DNA of 58,235 bases from Candidatus Gastranaerophilales bacterium (GTDB lineage Bacteria > Cyanobacteriota > Vampirovibrionia > Gastranaerophilales > Gastranaerophilaceae), in assembly GCA_944323265.1 (NCBI GenBank), contig CALURX010000010.1:1-58235 (forward strand). Reading direction: 5' to 3'. Below, in pieces: positions 6,061 to 15,521 of the stretch. Position 1 is the stretch's first letter; every line of letters starts with the position of its first letter. The position numbers and the translations under genes were made by a program. Under the pieces are notes generated by a model. That model was not told where the DNA came from, searched no databases, and was given only the letters and a program-made list of their open reading frames with translations.

Positions 6061-7320
6061 GTGAGTTATTGTAAAACAGAATCTCAGGAACGTTTAGAAT
6101 ACAACCAGCTGCTAGACGAGTTTATACTCGGTTGTAAAACAACACAAAAAATCGGTATGGAATATGAGCGCATTCCGATTATAAAAGTAACTCGCGAAGT
6201 TGCGCCTTATGGCGGCGAATATGGAGTTTGCGAGCTTCTGCGCGAGGTTGCAAAGGTTGATAATTGGGATTATATTTTGGATGATATAAATATCATCGGG
6301 TTAAAAAAACTGCATGACACAATAACTCTTGAACCGGGCTGTCAGATTGAGCTCAGCTTAGAGCCAAAAGAATTTATAAGAGAATTAAAATCAAGGGTTG
6401 AAGAGATTGATAAAGTAATGGAGCCGATTCTTGATAAGTTTGGGATAAAACTTCTCAATAAAGGCGTTTCTCCGACAACGACTTACAAAAATATAAAACT
6501 GCTTCCGAAGCGCAGATATCACCTTATGGCAAATTACCTCTGGGGTATTTTATCCGATGTTATGATGAGAGAGACAGCAGGGATTCAGGTCGGGATAGAT
6601 TATAAGTCGGAAGAAGATGCGATGAGGAAATTCCGTGCCGCCAATCTTATGATGCCGTTTGTTACGGCAATGTATGCAAATTCAAGAATAAGGGGCGGGG
6701 TAGATACCGGATACAAATCCTTTAGAGCGCTCGCCTGGCTTAATACTGATAATGAAAGATGCGGTTTTGCGACGAAATTCAATGATGGCATGGGCTTTAA
6801 GGACTATGTTAACACGCTTCTAGAAACTCCGATGATTTTTATAAACAGAGAAGGACATACGGTAAGTCTGAACGGCAGATTAACTTTCAAGCAATTTATG
6901 GAAAAAGGTCATGAGGGATTTCAGGCTACAATTGAGGATTGGCAGCTGCATGCAAACCTTTATTTCCCAGAAGTCCGACTTAGAAACTTTATAGAAATCC
7001 GAAACCACGATTGTGTAGGAGGCGGGCTTGAATACTCAATTCCGGCTCTGTATAAGGGGATTATGTACAATTCTTCTGCCCTGGAAGAGGTCGATTCTTT
7101 ATTATGCAGATATTCTTTTAACGAAATAAATGAACTCCGATACAATGTTGCGCGTTATGCTATCAATGCGAAACTAAGAAAGAATCCGATTTCAGCAATA
7201 TGCAAAGAGCTTGTTGAAATTGCCTATTATTCACTAAAGACGCAATATGAAGACGAGGAAAAATTCTTAGAGCCGATAATGGAATTGCTGAAGAAAAATA
7301 AAGTTCCTGCAGATGTCTAA
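6061..7320 (+). CDS. Glutamate-cysteine ligase, GCS2 type
   Basis: 419 residues. First step of glutathione-type thiol synthesis (gamma-glutamylcysteine). It resembles the plant/cyanobacterial/alphaproteobacterial GCS2 family: KIGMEYER near the start, an LEPGCQIELS block, HLMANYLWGILSDVMMRETAGIQV and a later IEIRNHDCVGG block. The start is GTG at 6061, supported by AAAAGGAG seven bases upstream and a TATAAT at 6038-6043. The gene ends 18 bases from the convergent acyltransferase. No glutathione synthetase is in the window. Confidence 0.88.
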   Translation: MSYCKTESQERLEYNQLLDEFILGCKTTQKIGMEYERIPIIKVTREVAPYGGEYGVCELLREVAKVDNWDYILDDINIIGLKKLHDTITLEPGCQIELSLEPKEFIRELKSRVEEIDKVMEPILDKFGIKLLNKGVSPTTTYKNIKLLPKRRYHLMANYLWGILSDVMMRETAGIQVGIDYKSEEDAMRKFRAANLMMPFVTAMYANSRIRGGVDTGYKSFRALAWLNTDNERCGFATKFNDGMGFKDYVNTLLETPMIFINREGHTVSLNGRLTFKQFMEKGHEGFQATIEDWQLHANLYFPEVRLRNFIEIRNHDCVGGGLEYSIPALYKGIMYNSSALEEVDSLLCRYSFNEINELRYNVARYAINAKLRKNPISAICKELVEIAYYSLKTQYEDEEKFLEPIMELLKKNKVPADV

Positions 7321-7338
7321 GCGCTTTGTACTGCGCAT

Positions 7339-8001
7339 CTAAACACATTCTTCCGGCGCTCTTCTATCCCACGATATTCCTGTTTTAACGATTTTGGCAG
7401 GTATACCCGATAATATGATATTACCTTCTTCAAATTTTTTATTAACGAGAGATGCCATGCCTACAATAGAATTATCTGGGATTACAGCTCCTTTCAGGAT
7501 TTTAGAGTACGCACCGAGCCAGACATGATTTCCGATAATTATATCTTTCTCAAAATTACAGGGGAGTTTTTCTCCCTTTGAAAATATCGCATGCCCATCT
7601 CCGCTCCAGACTTCAATATTGTAAGAGAACATGCAGTCGTCTCCGATAGATATAAGTCGATTATTACCGTATAATCTGAATTTTGTATTGTTAACCGAGG
7701 TATTTCTGCCTATTTTAAAAATATTGCCATTTCCTCTTATCACAAGTTCTGACTTTGAAAAATCGGAGCTTTCATCTATTATTATTTCATTATTACTTCC
7801 ATAAACTTCAATATTAAGTCCAAACTTTACAAATTTTTGTCTTACTTTTTTCCCATTTTTAATTACATAAAATTTTACGCCTTTAGGACATAATTGAGAG
7901 ACCAAGAATTCTTTTCTAATCAATCTTCTCAGTCTTTTTGAAGGGATAAAAGCTGTAGTTAAACGCATAATTGCGTTAAATATTGTAAGTAAGAATTTCA
8001 T
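7339..8001 (-). CDS. Hexapeptide-repeat acyltransferase
   Basis: 220 residues. The second half is a left-handed beta-helix of repeated I-G-x-x and V-x-G turns (IGRNTSVNNTKF, IGDDCMFSYNIEVWSGDGH, IIGNHVWLGAYSKILKGAVI, SIVGMASLVNK), as in O-acetyltransferases that decorate sugars. SGDGHAIF holds the likely catalytic His. The N-terminal 50 residues are basic and hydrophobic. It is related in style to the second acyltransferase at 43532-44314 in the glycan locus but is separated from it. Substrate unknown. Confidence 0.82.
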   Translation of the reverse strand: MKFLLTIFNAIMRLTTAFIPSKRLRRLIRKEFLVSQLCPKGVKFYVIKNGKKVRQKFVKFGLNIEVYGSNNEIIIDESSDFSKSELVIRGNGNIFKIGRNTSVNNTKFRLYGNNRLISIGDDCMFSYNIEVWSGDGHAIFSKGEKLPCNFEKDIIIGNHVWLGAYSKILKGAVIPDNSIVGMASLVNKKFEEGNIILSGIPAKIVKTGISWDRRAPEECV

Positions 8002-8115
8002 AAAAAACTATCCTTTTTCAAATATTATATAAAAAAATATTTAAATTTACACTCAATATTTTAGTGTATAAATAAAGTGTATAAATTATTTTAAAATACA
8101 CATAAAATATGAAGT

Positions 8116-8277
8116 ATGTTTAAAGTCAGCAAAACCGAAATGATTAATAAAACATTCAGACTGCCTCTAAAGCTTGTGCAAGAGTTGCAAATAATTGCAC
8201 AGAATAAAGACGTTTCTTTGAATAACCTTGTAAAACAATGTTGTGAATATGCTCTTAAACATTTAGATAAAGATTAA
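8116..8277 (+). CDS. Ribbon-helix-helix DNA-binding protein, 53 residues
   Basis: A short gene starting at ATG 8116. The pattern NKTFRLPLKLVQELQIIAQ...VSLNNLVKQCCEYAL is the beta strand, helix, turn, helix of Arc/CopG-type proteins. Basic N-terminus and two adjacent Cys at 42-43. There is no strong Shine-Dalgarno site, and it lies 35 bases upstream of the atpD promoter. It may be an orphan antitoxin-like regulator; no partner is seen. Confidence 0.7.
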   Translation: MFKVSKTEMINKTFRLPLKLVQELQIIAQNKDVSLNNLVKQCCEYALKHLDKD

Positions 8278-8311
8278 CCCTTTTGGTTATCCTCCCTAAG
8301 TCAAAAAATGA

Positions 8312-9778
<1,467 letters not shown>

Positions 9779-9791
9779 TGAATAGAAATTA

Positions 9792-9822
9792 GTGAATAGT
9801 GAATTTTATAATCACTATTCAC
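9792..9822 (+). promoter_or_regulatory. Stem-loop between atpD and atpC
   Basis: GTGAATAGTGA (9792-9802) pairs with TCACTATTCAC (9812-9822), an 11-bp stem with a 9-nt loop and no T-run. It is built from GTGAATAG-type units that also occur at the atpD stop codon (9777-9785). It may limit read-through or protect the atpD message, giving more beta than epsilon. Confidence 0.6.
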
Positions 9823-9848
9823 TATTCACCTGCTTTGAGGTTCAAATT

Positions 9849-10241
9849 ATGAAGTTAAAAATAATAACACACGAGAGAATAGTTTTTGAAGGCGAGGTTG
9901 ATGAGCTAGTTCTTCAAACCAAAGGCGGCCAGATTGGTGTATTAAAAGACCATATTCCGATAACAACTGCTTTAGAAATAGGTGTAACTAAGGTTCGTAT
10001 GGGTGAGGCGAATAAGTATTTCGCAACAATGGGCGGAATTTTCCAGTTTAAGAATAATGAAGCTACTATTCTTACAGATGTTTGCGAAGACGGATGCGAT
10101 ATTGATGTGACAAGAGCTAATGCCGCAAAAAATAGAGCTGAACAGAGACTTGCTGATGCCAGCGCAAAAATTGATGCGGATAGAGCTCAAGCTGCTCTTG
10201 CAAGATCTTTAGCCAGATTAAAAGCAGCTTTGGCTAAATAA
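9849..10241 (+). CDS. atpC: F1 ATP synthase subunit epsilon
   Basis: 130 residues. The N-terminal beta sandwich (MKLKIITHERIVFEGEVDEL, GQIGVLKDHIPITTALEIG) is followed by the C-terminal helical hairpin rich in Ala, Arg and Lys (from about 90), as usual for epsilon, which couples rotor to catalytic head and can inhibit ATP hydrolysis. The start at 9849 has GAGG upstream; the frame is open upstream to 9792 only through the stem-loop. Confidence 0.95.
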   Translation: MKLKIITHERIVFEGEVDELVLQTKGGQIGVLKDHIPITTALEIGVTKVRMGEANKYFATMGGIFQFKNNEATILTDVCEDGCDIDVTRANAAKNRAEQRLADASAKIDADRAQAALARSLARLKAALAK

Positions 10242-10254
10242 AAGGATGGTTTTT

Positions 10255-10689
10255 GTGAAAAAATACTTAATATTTGGTTTAGCGTTATTTGTAGGGTGCT
10301 CACTTGTTATTGCGGAAGAAGCAATTTCATCAAACTTTGTAAATGCCCTGAAGACTTGTTCAACTTCGTATTCTGAAAGCGGCAGCTTTACAACAGAAGG
10401 AATGAATGTTACTTCTACAAAGAAAATTTTAGGCTGGGAAAATGACAGGTGTGTCTACCAAGAGACTGTTAATTTCTCAGGCATGAATACTTGCTTAACC
10501 TGTAAGTTAGCGAAATCTCAGATTGATGAACTTGTTTCTGTGATGCAAGCTTATGAAGTTGTGCAGAAATATTCAAACGAGGATATTGATACTTCCAAAC
10601 TGTCTGCAGTACAGGACAACCCTGTTGTAAAGGTTTGGAACAAGTTTTTGCAGGATAGCTCAACTTGCACGATGAAGCAAGTTCAATAG
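10255..10689 (+). CDS. Exported hypothetical protein with four cysteines after the signal
   Basis: 144 residues, no family recognised. It begins with a signal peptide (KKYLIFGLALFVGCSLVIAEE) and continues with a soluble domain bearing CSTS, CVYQ, CLTC and a late STC, so it is likely disulfide-bonded in the periplasm. GTG at 10255 was chosen over ATG at 10246 because AAGG abuts the ATG but is well spaced (about nine bases) from the GTG. It follows atpC by 13 bases and precedes hepT by six, so it may be in the same transcript. Confidence 0.65.
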   Translation: MKKYLIFGLALFVGCSLVIAEEAISSNFVNALKTCSTSYSESGSFTTEGMNVTSTKKILGWENDRCVYQETVNFSGMNTCLTCKLAKSQIDELVSVMQAYEVVQKYSNEDIDTSKLSAVQDNPVVKVWNKFLQDSSTCTMKQVQ

Positions 10690-10695
10690 GTTTTT

Positions 10696-11112
10696 ATGGC
10701 AACAATTAATACTGAATATCTCGAAAAATCTCTTGCGACTTTAGAAAGAGCATATACACTTATAAAAACTGTTCCAGAGGGCAGTATTGATTATGAGATG
10801 TATAGAAACTCGCTTGTTAAGGGTTTTGAAATGACGCTTGAACAAAGCGGAAAGCTTTTGCGAAAAAGATTACTGCCGTATTTTTCAAGTAAAAAGGCTG
10901 TAGATGTCCTAAACTTTAAGGACTTGTTCAGAGAGGCTGCGAAACATTCGCTTTTGTCAGAAACAGAAGTCTGCCGCTGGTTTCAGTATCGGGATAATCG
11001 AAATAATACGGCGCACGATTATGGCAGGGCTTTTGCAGAAGAAACACTGGCATTAATTGATGGATTTATAAATGATGTAAAATCTTTAAAGGATGTTATT
11101 GAAAATGAATAA
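10696..11112 (+). CDS. hepT: HepT-type HEPN toxin (nucleotidyltransferase substrate-binding family)
   Basis: 138 residues, all helical. It belongs with the HI0074 family. The HEPN signature RX4HXY is intact as RNNTAHDY (Arg102, His107, Tyr109). In type VII toxin-antitoxin systems such a protein is an RNase-like toxin or is neutralised by AMP transfer to its Tyr from the MntA partner. It overlaps the downstream mntA by eight bases, which indicates translational coupling. Confidence 0.82.
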   Translation: MATINTEYLEKSLATLERAYTLIKTVPEGSIDYEMYRNSLVKGFEMTLEQSGKLLRKRLLPYFSSKKAVDVLNFKDLFREAAKHSLLSETEVCRWFQYRDNRNNTAHDYGRAFAEETLALIDGFINDVKSLKDVIENE

Positions 11113-11404
11113 CCTTTTTATAAATCCTGCTTATCTGAAAATGCTGAAGGATATATTTGATTCCTATTGTCCCGAGGCCGAAATTTGGGCTTACGGAAGC
11201 CGTGTTGGGGGAGATGCTCATGAAGGCAGTGATTTAGATTTAACAGTCAAAAGTTTTAATTCAGAAACCCCTACGCTCGGGAGATTAAAGGAGCTGATAA
11301 GCGAGAGTAATATTCCTTTTTTTGTAGATATCAACGAATTTGATAAACTGCCGGAATCTTTTCAGCGAGAAATTGAAAAAAAGTTTGTCGTTATATATCA
11401 ATAA
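11105..11404 (+). CDS. mntA: MntA-type nucleotidyltransferase antitoxin
   Basis: 99 residues. The minimal nucleotidyltransferase motif GSX10DXD is complete: Gly31-Ser32 with Asp43 and Asp45 in YGSRVGGDAHEGSDLDL. A third acid is likely in FFVDINEF. In HepT-MntA pairs this enzyme AMPylates and silences HepT. The ATG at 11105 lies inside the end of hepT. Its 3' end overlaps the convergent pabA gene by 14 bases. Confidence 0.85.
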   Translation: MNNLFINPAYLKMLKDIFDSYCPEAEIWAYGSRVGGDAHEGSDLDLTVKSFNSETPTLGRLKELISESNIPFFVDINEFDKLPESFQREIEKKFVVIYQ

Positions 11405-11948
11405 AGTTTCTGAAAATTTCGATACCGCTTTCTGTTAGGATTGCTTCCGGATGAAATTGAACGCCGTATATGGATTTATTCTTAATCTTTAGCGCCATTG
11501 GAAGCTTGTCTTCTGTATGGGCAGTTATTTCTATACTAGAGGATGGATTTGCTACGATAAGCGAATGGTATCTTGTTGCGCTAAATCCTTGCTTTAGTCC
11601 TTTAAAAATCTGAAAATCCTCATCAAAAAATATTTTGGAATTTTTACCATGATAAGGCTCCGGCGCTTTTATAATCTCTGCACCGAAGTATTTTGCAATA
11701 CACTGCATTCCAAGACAGACGCCGAATATCGGCTTTAGATTCTGGTAAAAATCTATTACCTCCATTGTTACACCTGAATTATCAGGATTTCCCCAGCCGG
11801 GTGAGAGAAGGATTCGTGTAAAATTAAGCTTTTTAATCTCCTCTAAAGTTAACTCATCATTTTTTATTACAATAGGACTTACCCCGAGGATTTTTAAATA
11901 TTGAACAATGTTATATGTGAATGAATCGTAATTATCTATTACAAGCAT
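11391..11948 (-). CDS. pabA: Aminodeoxychorismate/anthranilate synthase, glutamine amidotransferase subunit
   Basis: 185 residues. Class I glutamine amidotransferase supplying ammonia to PabB. The catalytic triad is visible: Cys78 in GVCLGMQ, and His166 and Glu168 in FHPEA. The usual LSPGPG motif reads LSPGWG (residue 52), an unusual Pro to Trp change next to the oxyanion region. It overlaps pabBC by ten bases, so p-aminobenzoate synthesis is the likely role, though such subunits often serve tryptophan synthesis too. Confidence 0.9.
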   Translation of the reverse strand: MLVIDNYDSFTYNIVQYLKILGVSPIVIKNDELTLEEIKKLNFTRILLSPGWGNPDNSGVTMEVIDFYQNLKPIFGVCLGMQCIAKYFGAEIIKAPEPYHGKNSKIFFDEDFQIFKGLKQGFSATRYHSLIVANPSSSIEITAHTEDKLPMALKIKNKSIYGVQFHPEAILTESGIEIFRNFIDI

Positions 11949-13492
11949 ACTTCCACCATTTTTCTTACGGAATTAAAACAGAAGATTTTTTCTGCGGAGC
12001 GTAAATCTTCAGGATACAGAATTTTTTCTTTCAACTTTCCTTCATCAATCAATTTTTGGCGGTAAACACCGTTAAGAAGTCCGGATGAAACAGTCGGGGT
12101 AAAGAGCTCTCCGTCTTTTAGGACGGCTATATTTGTAAAGGTTCCTTCCGTAATCTCTCCGCGCTCATTGATTCTGATTTCATCAAAACAGTCTGGAGGC
12201 GAAGACTCTCTTATTGTTGTTTTATGATAAAGAAACGGATTTGCTGAATTTACGACACCCTGAATCTTGATTTTTCTGGATTTAATCTCACTAAAAGGTC
12301 TGTAATCCACTTTATAGCTGCCGTCTCTGTTAAGCAGAACTCTTGTTATACAATCCTTTGAGAGCTTTAATGTTTCTATATCTTTGCACCATTTAAAGCC
12401 AAGCTCATCTGCTGATTTTTTCATCCTTTTTACATGTAAATGCCAATCATCAACGGCAGTTTCAATAATACTAAATTCAGTTTCCAAAAACTTCATTTTA
12501 GTAACAGTCTCATCCCATTCGTCCTCGGCTGTTGAATCCCAGACGATTGCTCCGCCTACGTTATAGATAAACTTGTGATTTCCGCCCTGCAAAATTCTTA
12601 TCGGCACACTAAACACAGTCTCCTCAGGCGATAAAAATCCGATAGCGCCGCAGTAGATATTCCTATTATACGGTTCTGTCTCTGATATAACCCGCATTGT
12701 TGAAAGCTTTGGCGCGCCGGTTATTGAGCCGCAGGGGAAAATCGCCTTGAAAATGTCATACAAACGAATATTATCATCCAGCTCTGCAGAGATTTCCGAG
12801 GTCATCTGGAAAAGTGTAGGGTGCTCTTCGATTTCAAATAGTTTATCAACCTTAACTGTTCCTGTTTTGGCGAATCTTCCAAGGTCATTTCTGAGCAGGT
12901 CGACAATCATGATATTCTCGGCGCGATTTTTTATATCACGATATAAAAAATCGCGCCTCTTAGCATCTTCCTCCTTGTTTAATCCGCACGGAGCGGTTCC
13001 TTTCATTGGTTTAGTCAGGATTTTACGTCCTTGCAGCTTAAAAAACAGTTCCGGCGAAAAAGAAAGCAGGGTTAAGTATTTATTTTTCAAAAAAGTATTA
13101 TAAGGAGTTTTTTGCCGGGCGAGCAGCGCCTCATATAAATCTAAATCATCAAGGTTTGTCCGCACCTCATAAGGATATGTGTAGTTAACTTCATAAGTTA
13201 TTCCCTCGGAAATATAATTTTTAATCTTTTCGATATTTTGAACATAATCCTCTTTTGTAATTAGCGGCTTGGTTAATATGCCGAGCTGTTTGGGGTTAGA
13301 GGGCGTATATTTTTTATAAGAGTCATAGAGCTCAAAATAAAGATTTTGAAAATCATAAGTGATATATCCGAGAGCGTAGAATTTTTTGCAGAGGATTTCA
13401 AGCTCATTAAGAGCGTTTTTTATATTCTCTTCTCCTTTTACATCAAAAATCCTGATAGGATTTTCGAATTGCTTATCGGCATAAATCTGCAT
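11939..13492 (-). CDS. PabB-PabC fusion: aminodeoxychorismate synthase and lyase
   Basis: 517 residues. Makes p-aminobenzoate for folate. Residues 1 to about 320 are the chorismate-binding PabB part (KPMKGTAPCG, AENIMIVDLLRNDLGR, GSITGAPK). Residues from about 325 on are a fold-type IV PLP enzyme with the lyase motifs YHKTTIR (PLP lysine) and GEITEGTFTNIAV. It lacks a PabB N-terminal lobe of full length. A TATAAT (13499-13504) sits six bases before the ATG with no Shine-Dalgarno site, suggesting a leaderless mRNA. Confidence 0.92.
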   Translation of the reverse strand: MQIYADKQFENPIRIFDVKGEENIKNALNELEILCKKFYALGYITYDFQNLYFELYDSYKKYTPSNPKQLGILTKPLITKEDYVQNIEKIKNYISEGITYEVNYTYPYEVRTNLDDLDLYEALLARQKTPYNTFLKNKYLTLLSFSPELFFKLQGRKILTKPMKGTAPCGLNKEEDAKRRDFLYRDIKNRAENIMIVDLLRNDLGRFAKTGTVKVDKLFEIEEHPTLFQMTSEISAELDDNIRLYDIFKAIFPCGSITGAPKLSTMRVISETEPYNRNIYCGAIGFLSPEETVFSVPIRILQGGNHKFIYNVGGAIVWDSTAEDEWDETVTKMKFLETEFSIIETAVDDWHLHVKRMKKSADELGFKWCKDIETLKLSKDCITRVLLNRDGSYKVDYRPFSEIKSRKIKIQGVVNSANPFLYHKTTIRESSPPDCFDEIRINERGEITEGTFTNIAVLKDGELFTPTVSSGLLNGVYRQKLIDEGKLKEKILYPEDLRSAEKIFCFNSVRKMVEVCL

Positions 13493-13520
13493 AGAATTAT
13501 TATATCTGAAATATTTTTGT

Positions 13521-13585
13521 AATTGAGTTTGCGGAAAAATTTACATTTTTCTCGCAAACTTTTGGATTTTTCCGCATCCTCAATT
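13521..13585. promoter_or_regulatory. Nested palindrome between pabBC and grpE
   Basis: Two competing pairings. The long form pairs AATTGAG (13521-13527) and GCGGAAAAAT (13531-13540) with ATTTTTCCGC (13566-13575) and CTCAATT (13579-13585). The short form pairs AGTTTGCG (13526-13533) with CGCAAACT (13553-13560). It lies upstream of the promoters of both divergent operons, so it could be an operator or a switchable RNA element. No CIRCE-type heat-shock element is seen. Confidence 0.5.
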
Positions 13586-13620
13586 GTTAAAAAAAAATAA
13601 ATTTTCCCCATCAATCTGAT

Positions 13621-13648
13621 TTGATACTTTATAATTATCTTATATAAT
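13621..13648 (+). promoter_or_regulatory. Promoter of grpE-dnaJ
   Basis: TTGATA at 13621-13626 and TATAAT at 13643-13648, spacer 16. The message would start about 13655 and the GGGAGAAAATC ribosome site precedes the grpE ATG at 13671. Confidence 0.75.
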
Positions 13649-13670
13649 ATAAGTAAATAGGGAGAAAATC

Positions 13671-14315
13671 ATGAAAAATCCATTCAAAGGGGGAAATGAT
13701 AGTATAAATGATGGGGTAAATGACAAGACCCTGCAGGAAAGTGAAACCCTTTTAGATAAAGACAACGAAGGTGTTCAAGAAGAAGTAAAAGCCGACGAAG
13801 AAAAGCTTGCGGCTGAAAACTCAGAAGCTGAGGCAGAAGAAAAAACTGAAGAGGCAGCCTCTGATGTAAATCCGTTTGAAGAAAAATATAATCAGTTGAA
13901 CAATCAATACATCAGACTTGCCGCTGATTTTGATAACTATAGAAAACGTCAGGAACAGGAAAGAGAAGCTCTTCTTAAGTATGGCGCAGAAAATACGATA
14001 AAGAAATTTATTGAGGTTCTCGACAATTTTGACAGAGGACTGAAAGCTATAGAAACTGTAGAAGACTGTGACAAGGTAAAAGAGTGCTACAATTTAGCAT
14101 ACAAAAACTTTACTGACGTTATGAAAAAGGTTGGTGTAGAGCCTATTGACGCAGAAGGCCAGATATTTGATCCGAATTTTCACGAAGCTGTAATGCAGAC
14201 GCCTACAGCTGATAAGCCGGAACATACAATTATAGCAGAACTCCAGAAGGGCTACAAACTAGGCGACAAGGTGCTTAGACCTTCTCTGGTAAATGTTGCG
14301 ACATCTGCCGAATAG
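13671..14315 (+). CDS. grpE: Nucleotide exchange factor GrpE
   Basis: 214 residues. Releases ADP from DnaK. The first 70 residues are acidic and probably disordered. The GrpE coiled coil and beta domain follow (YIRLAADFDNYRKRQEQERE, FIEVLDNFDRGLKA, GVEPIDAEGQIFDPNFHEAVM, VLRPSLVNVA). It is followed by dnaJ after 38 bases; no dnaK is in the window. Confidence 0.96.
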   Translation: MKNPFKGGNDSINDGVNDKTLQESETLLDKDNEGVQEEVKADEEKLAAENSEAEAEEKTEEAASDVNPFEEKYNQLNNQYIRLAADFDNYRKRQEQEREALLKYGAENTIKKFIEVLDNFDRGLKAIETVEDCDKVKECYNLAYKNFTDVMKKVGVEPIDAEGQIFDPNFHEAVMQTPTADKPEHTIIAELQKGYKLGDKVLRPSLVNVATSAE

Positions 14316-14353
14316 AAATAAATAGCAAGGAATAGAAATAGAAAAAGATAAAG

Positions 14354-15478
14354 ATGAGTGATTATTATGAAATACTTGGCGTAAGCCGAAACGCCAGCAA
14401 AGATGAGATAAAAAGCGCATTTAGGAAAATGGCGCGCAAGTGGCATCCGGATGTAAACAAATCTCCGGAGGCGGAATCTAAGTTCAAAGAGCTTGGTAAA
14501 GCATACGAAACGCTTATGGACGACGAGAAGCGTGCGACTTACGACAGATTCGGAGAAGACGGTCTTAAAAATGCCGGATTTAATACTCAAGGGCCTTTTG
14601 CAGGCGGTTTTGGCGATTTGGACGAAGTATTTAACTCATTTTTTGGCGGCTTTGGATTTGGCGGCGGAAGCAGAAAAGCAGACCCTAATGCTCCGCAAAG
14701 AGGCGATGATTTAAGGCTCGACATAGAATTAGAATTTGAAGAAGCTGTATTTGGGCTCACTAAAGAGATTACAATTGATCATCTTGAGACCTGCGAATCT
14801 TGCAAGGGAACAGGCGCAAAAGAGGGCTCTAAGCCTACAATGTGTAAGACGTGCGGAGGCTCCGGAAGAATACAGCAGACAACAAAAACTATTCTCGGTC
14901 ATTTCACTCAGATAGTAACCTGCCCTCACTGCCATGGTAAAGGTACAGTAATTTCAGATCCATGTCCTGACTGCAGCGGACAGGGAAGAAAAACTGTTGA
15001 AAAGAAAATTGAAGTTAAAATCCCTGCAGGTGTAGACAACGGCTCAAAAATGAGACTTTCTCACGAGGGTGATGCCGGTATAAACGGAGGTATTGCAGGG
15101 GATTTGTATATAGTAATCCACGTTAAACCATCACTTTATTATAAGAGAGACGGTATCAATGTTTACACAAAACTTGATATAACACCTGCACAGGCTGTCC
15201 TGGGAGATACAGTAACCATAAAAACTCTTGATGGAGAAAAAACAGTTTCGATTCCTGCAGGAATCCAGCATGGCGAAGTTGTGAAACTAAGAGGGGCAGG
15301 AGTTCCGAACCTTTCAAAACCTTCTGTTAGAGGGGAACATATAGTCGTTGTTGGAATTAAAACTCCTACACATATCTCTAATGAAGAAAAACTCTTGTAT
15401 CAGAAACTCTACGAGATTCAGGCCGGAAGAAAATCAAAAGAATCTGTTAAAGAACGTCTGAAAGGTGTTTTTAAATAA
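14354..15478 (+). CDS. dnaJ: Chaperone DnaJ
   Basis: 374 residues, type I J-protein and DnaK co-chaperone. J domain at 1-70 with HPD at 31-33, then a Gly/Phe linker (about 75-105). The zinc centre has four CxxCxGxG repeats ([32 protein letters not shown]), followed by the C-terminal substrate-binding domains. Only an A-rich weak ribosome site precedes the ATG, so expression may depend on coupling with grpE. Confidence 0.97.
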   Translation: MSDYYEILGVSRNASKDEIKSAFRKMARKWHPDVNKSPEAESKFKELGKAYETLMDDEKRATYDRFGEDGLKNAGFNTQGPFAGGFGDLDEVFNSFFGGFGFGGGSRKADPNAPQRGDDLRLDIELEFEEAVFGLTKEITIDHLETCESCKGTGAKEGSKPTMCKTCGGSGRIQQTTKTILGHFTQIVTCPHCHGKGTVISDPCPDCSGQGRKTVEKKIEVKIPAGVDNGSKMRLSHEGDAGINGGIAGDLYIVIHVKPSLYYKRDGINVYTKLDITPAQAVLGDTVTIKTLDGEKTVSIPAGIQHGEVVKLRGAGVPNLSKPSVRGEHIVVVGIKTPTHISNEEKLLYQKLYEIQAGRKSKESVKERLKGVFK

Positions 15479-15521
15479 TAAAACTTGTGGTAAAATTATA
15501 GAAAAATGGGAGAGAAAAAGT

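Noticed and set aside
9792-9848. An upstream start for AtpC at 9792
   Set aside because: It would translate the intergenic hairpin; the ATG at 9849 matches the family start and has a ribosome site.
13493-13670. CIRCE/HrcA operator in front of grpE
   Set aside because: The TTAGCACTC-N9-GAGTGCTAA pattern is not present; the palindrome there is different.
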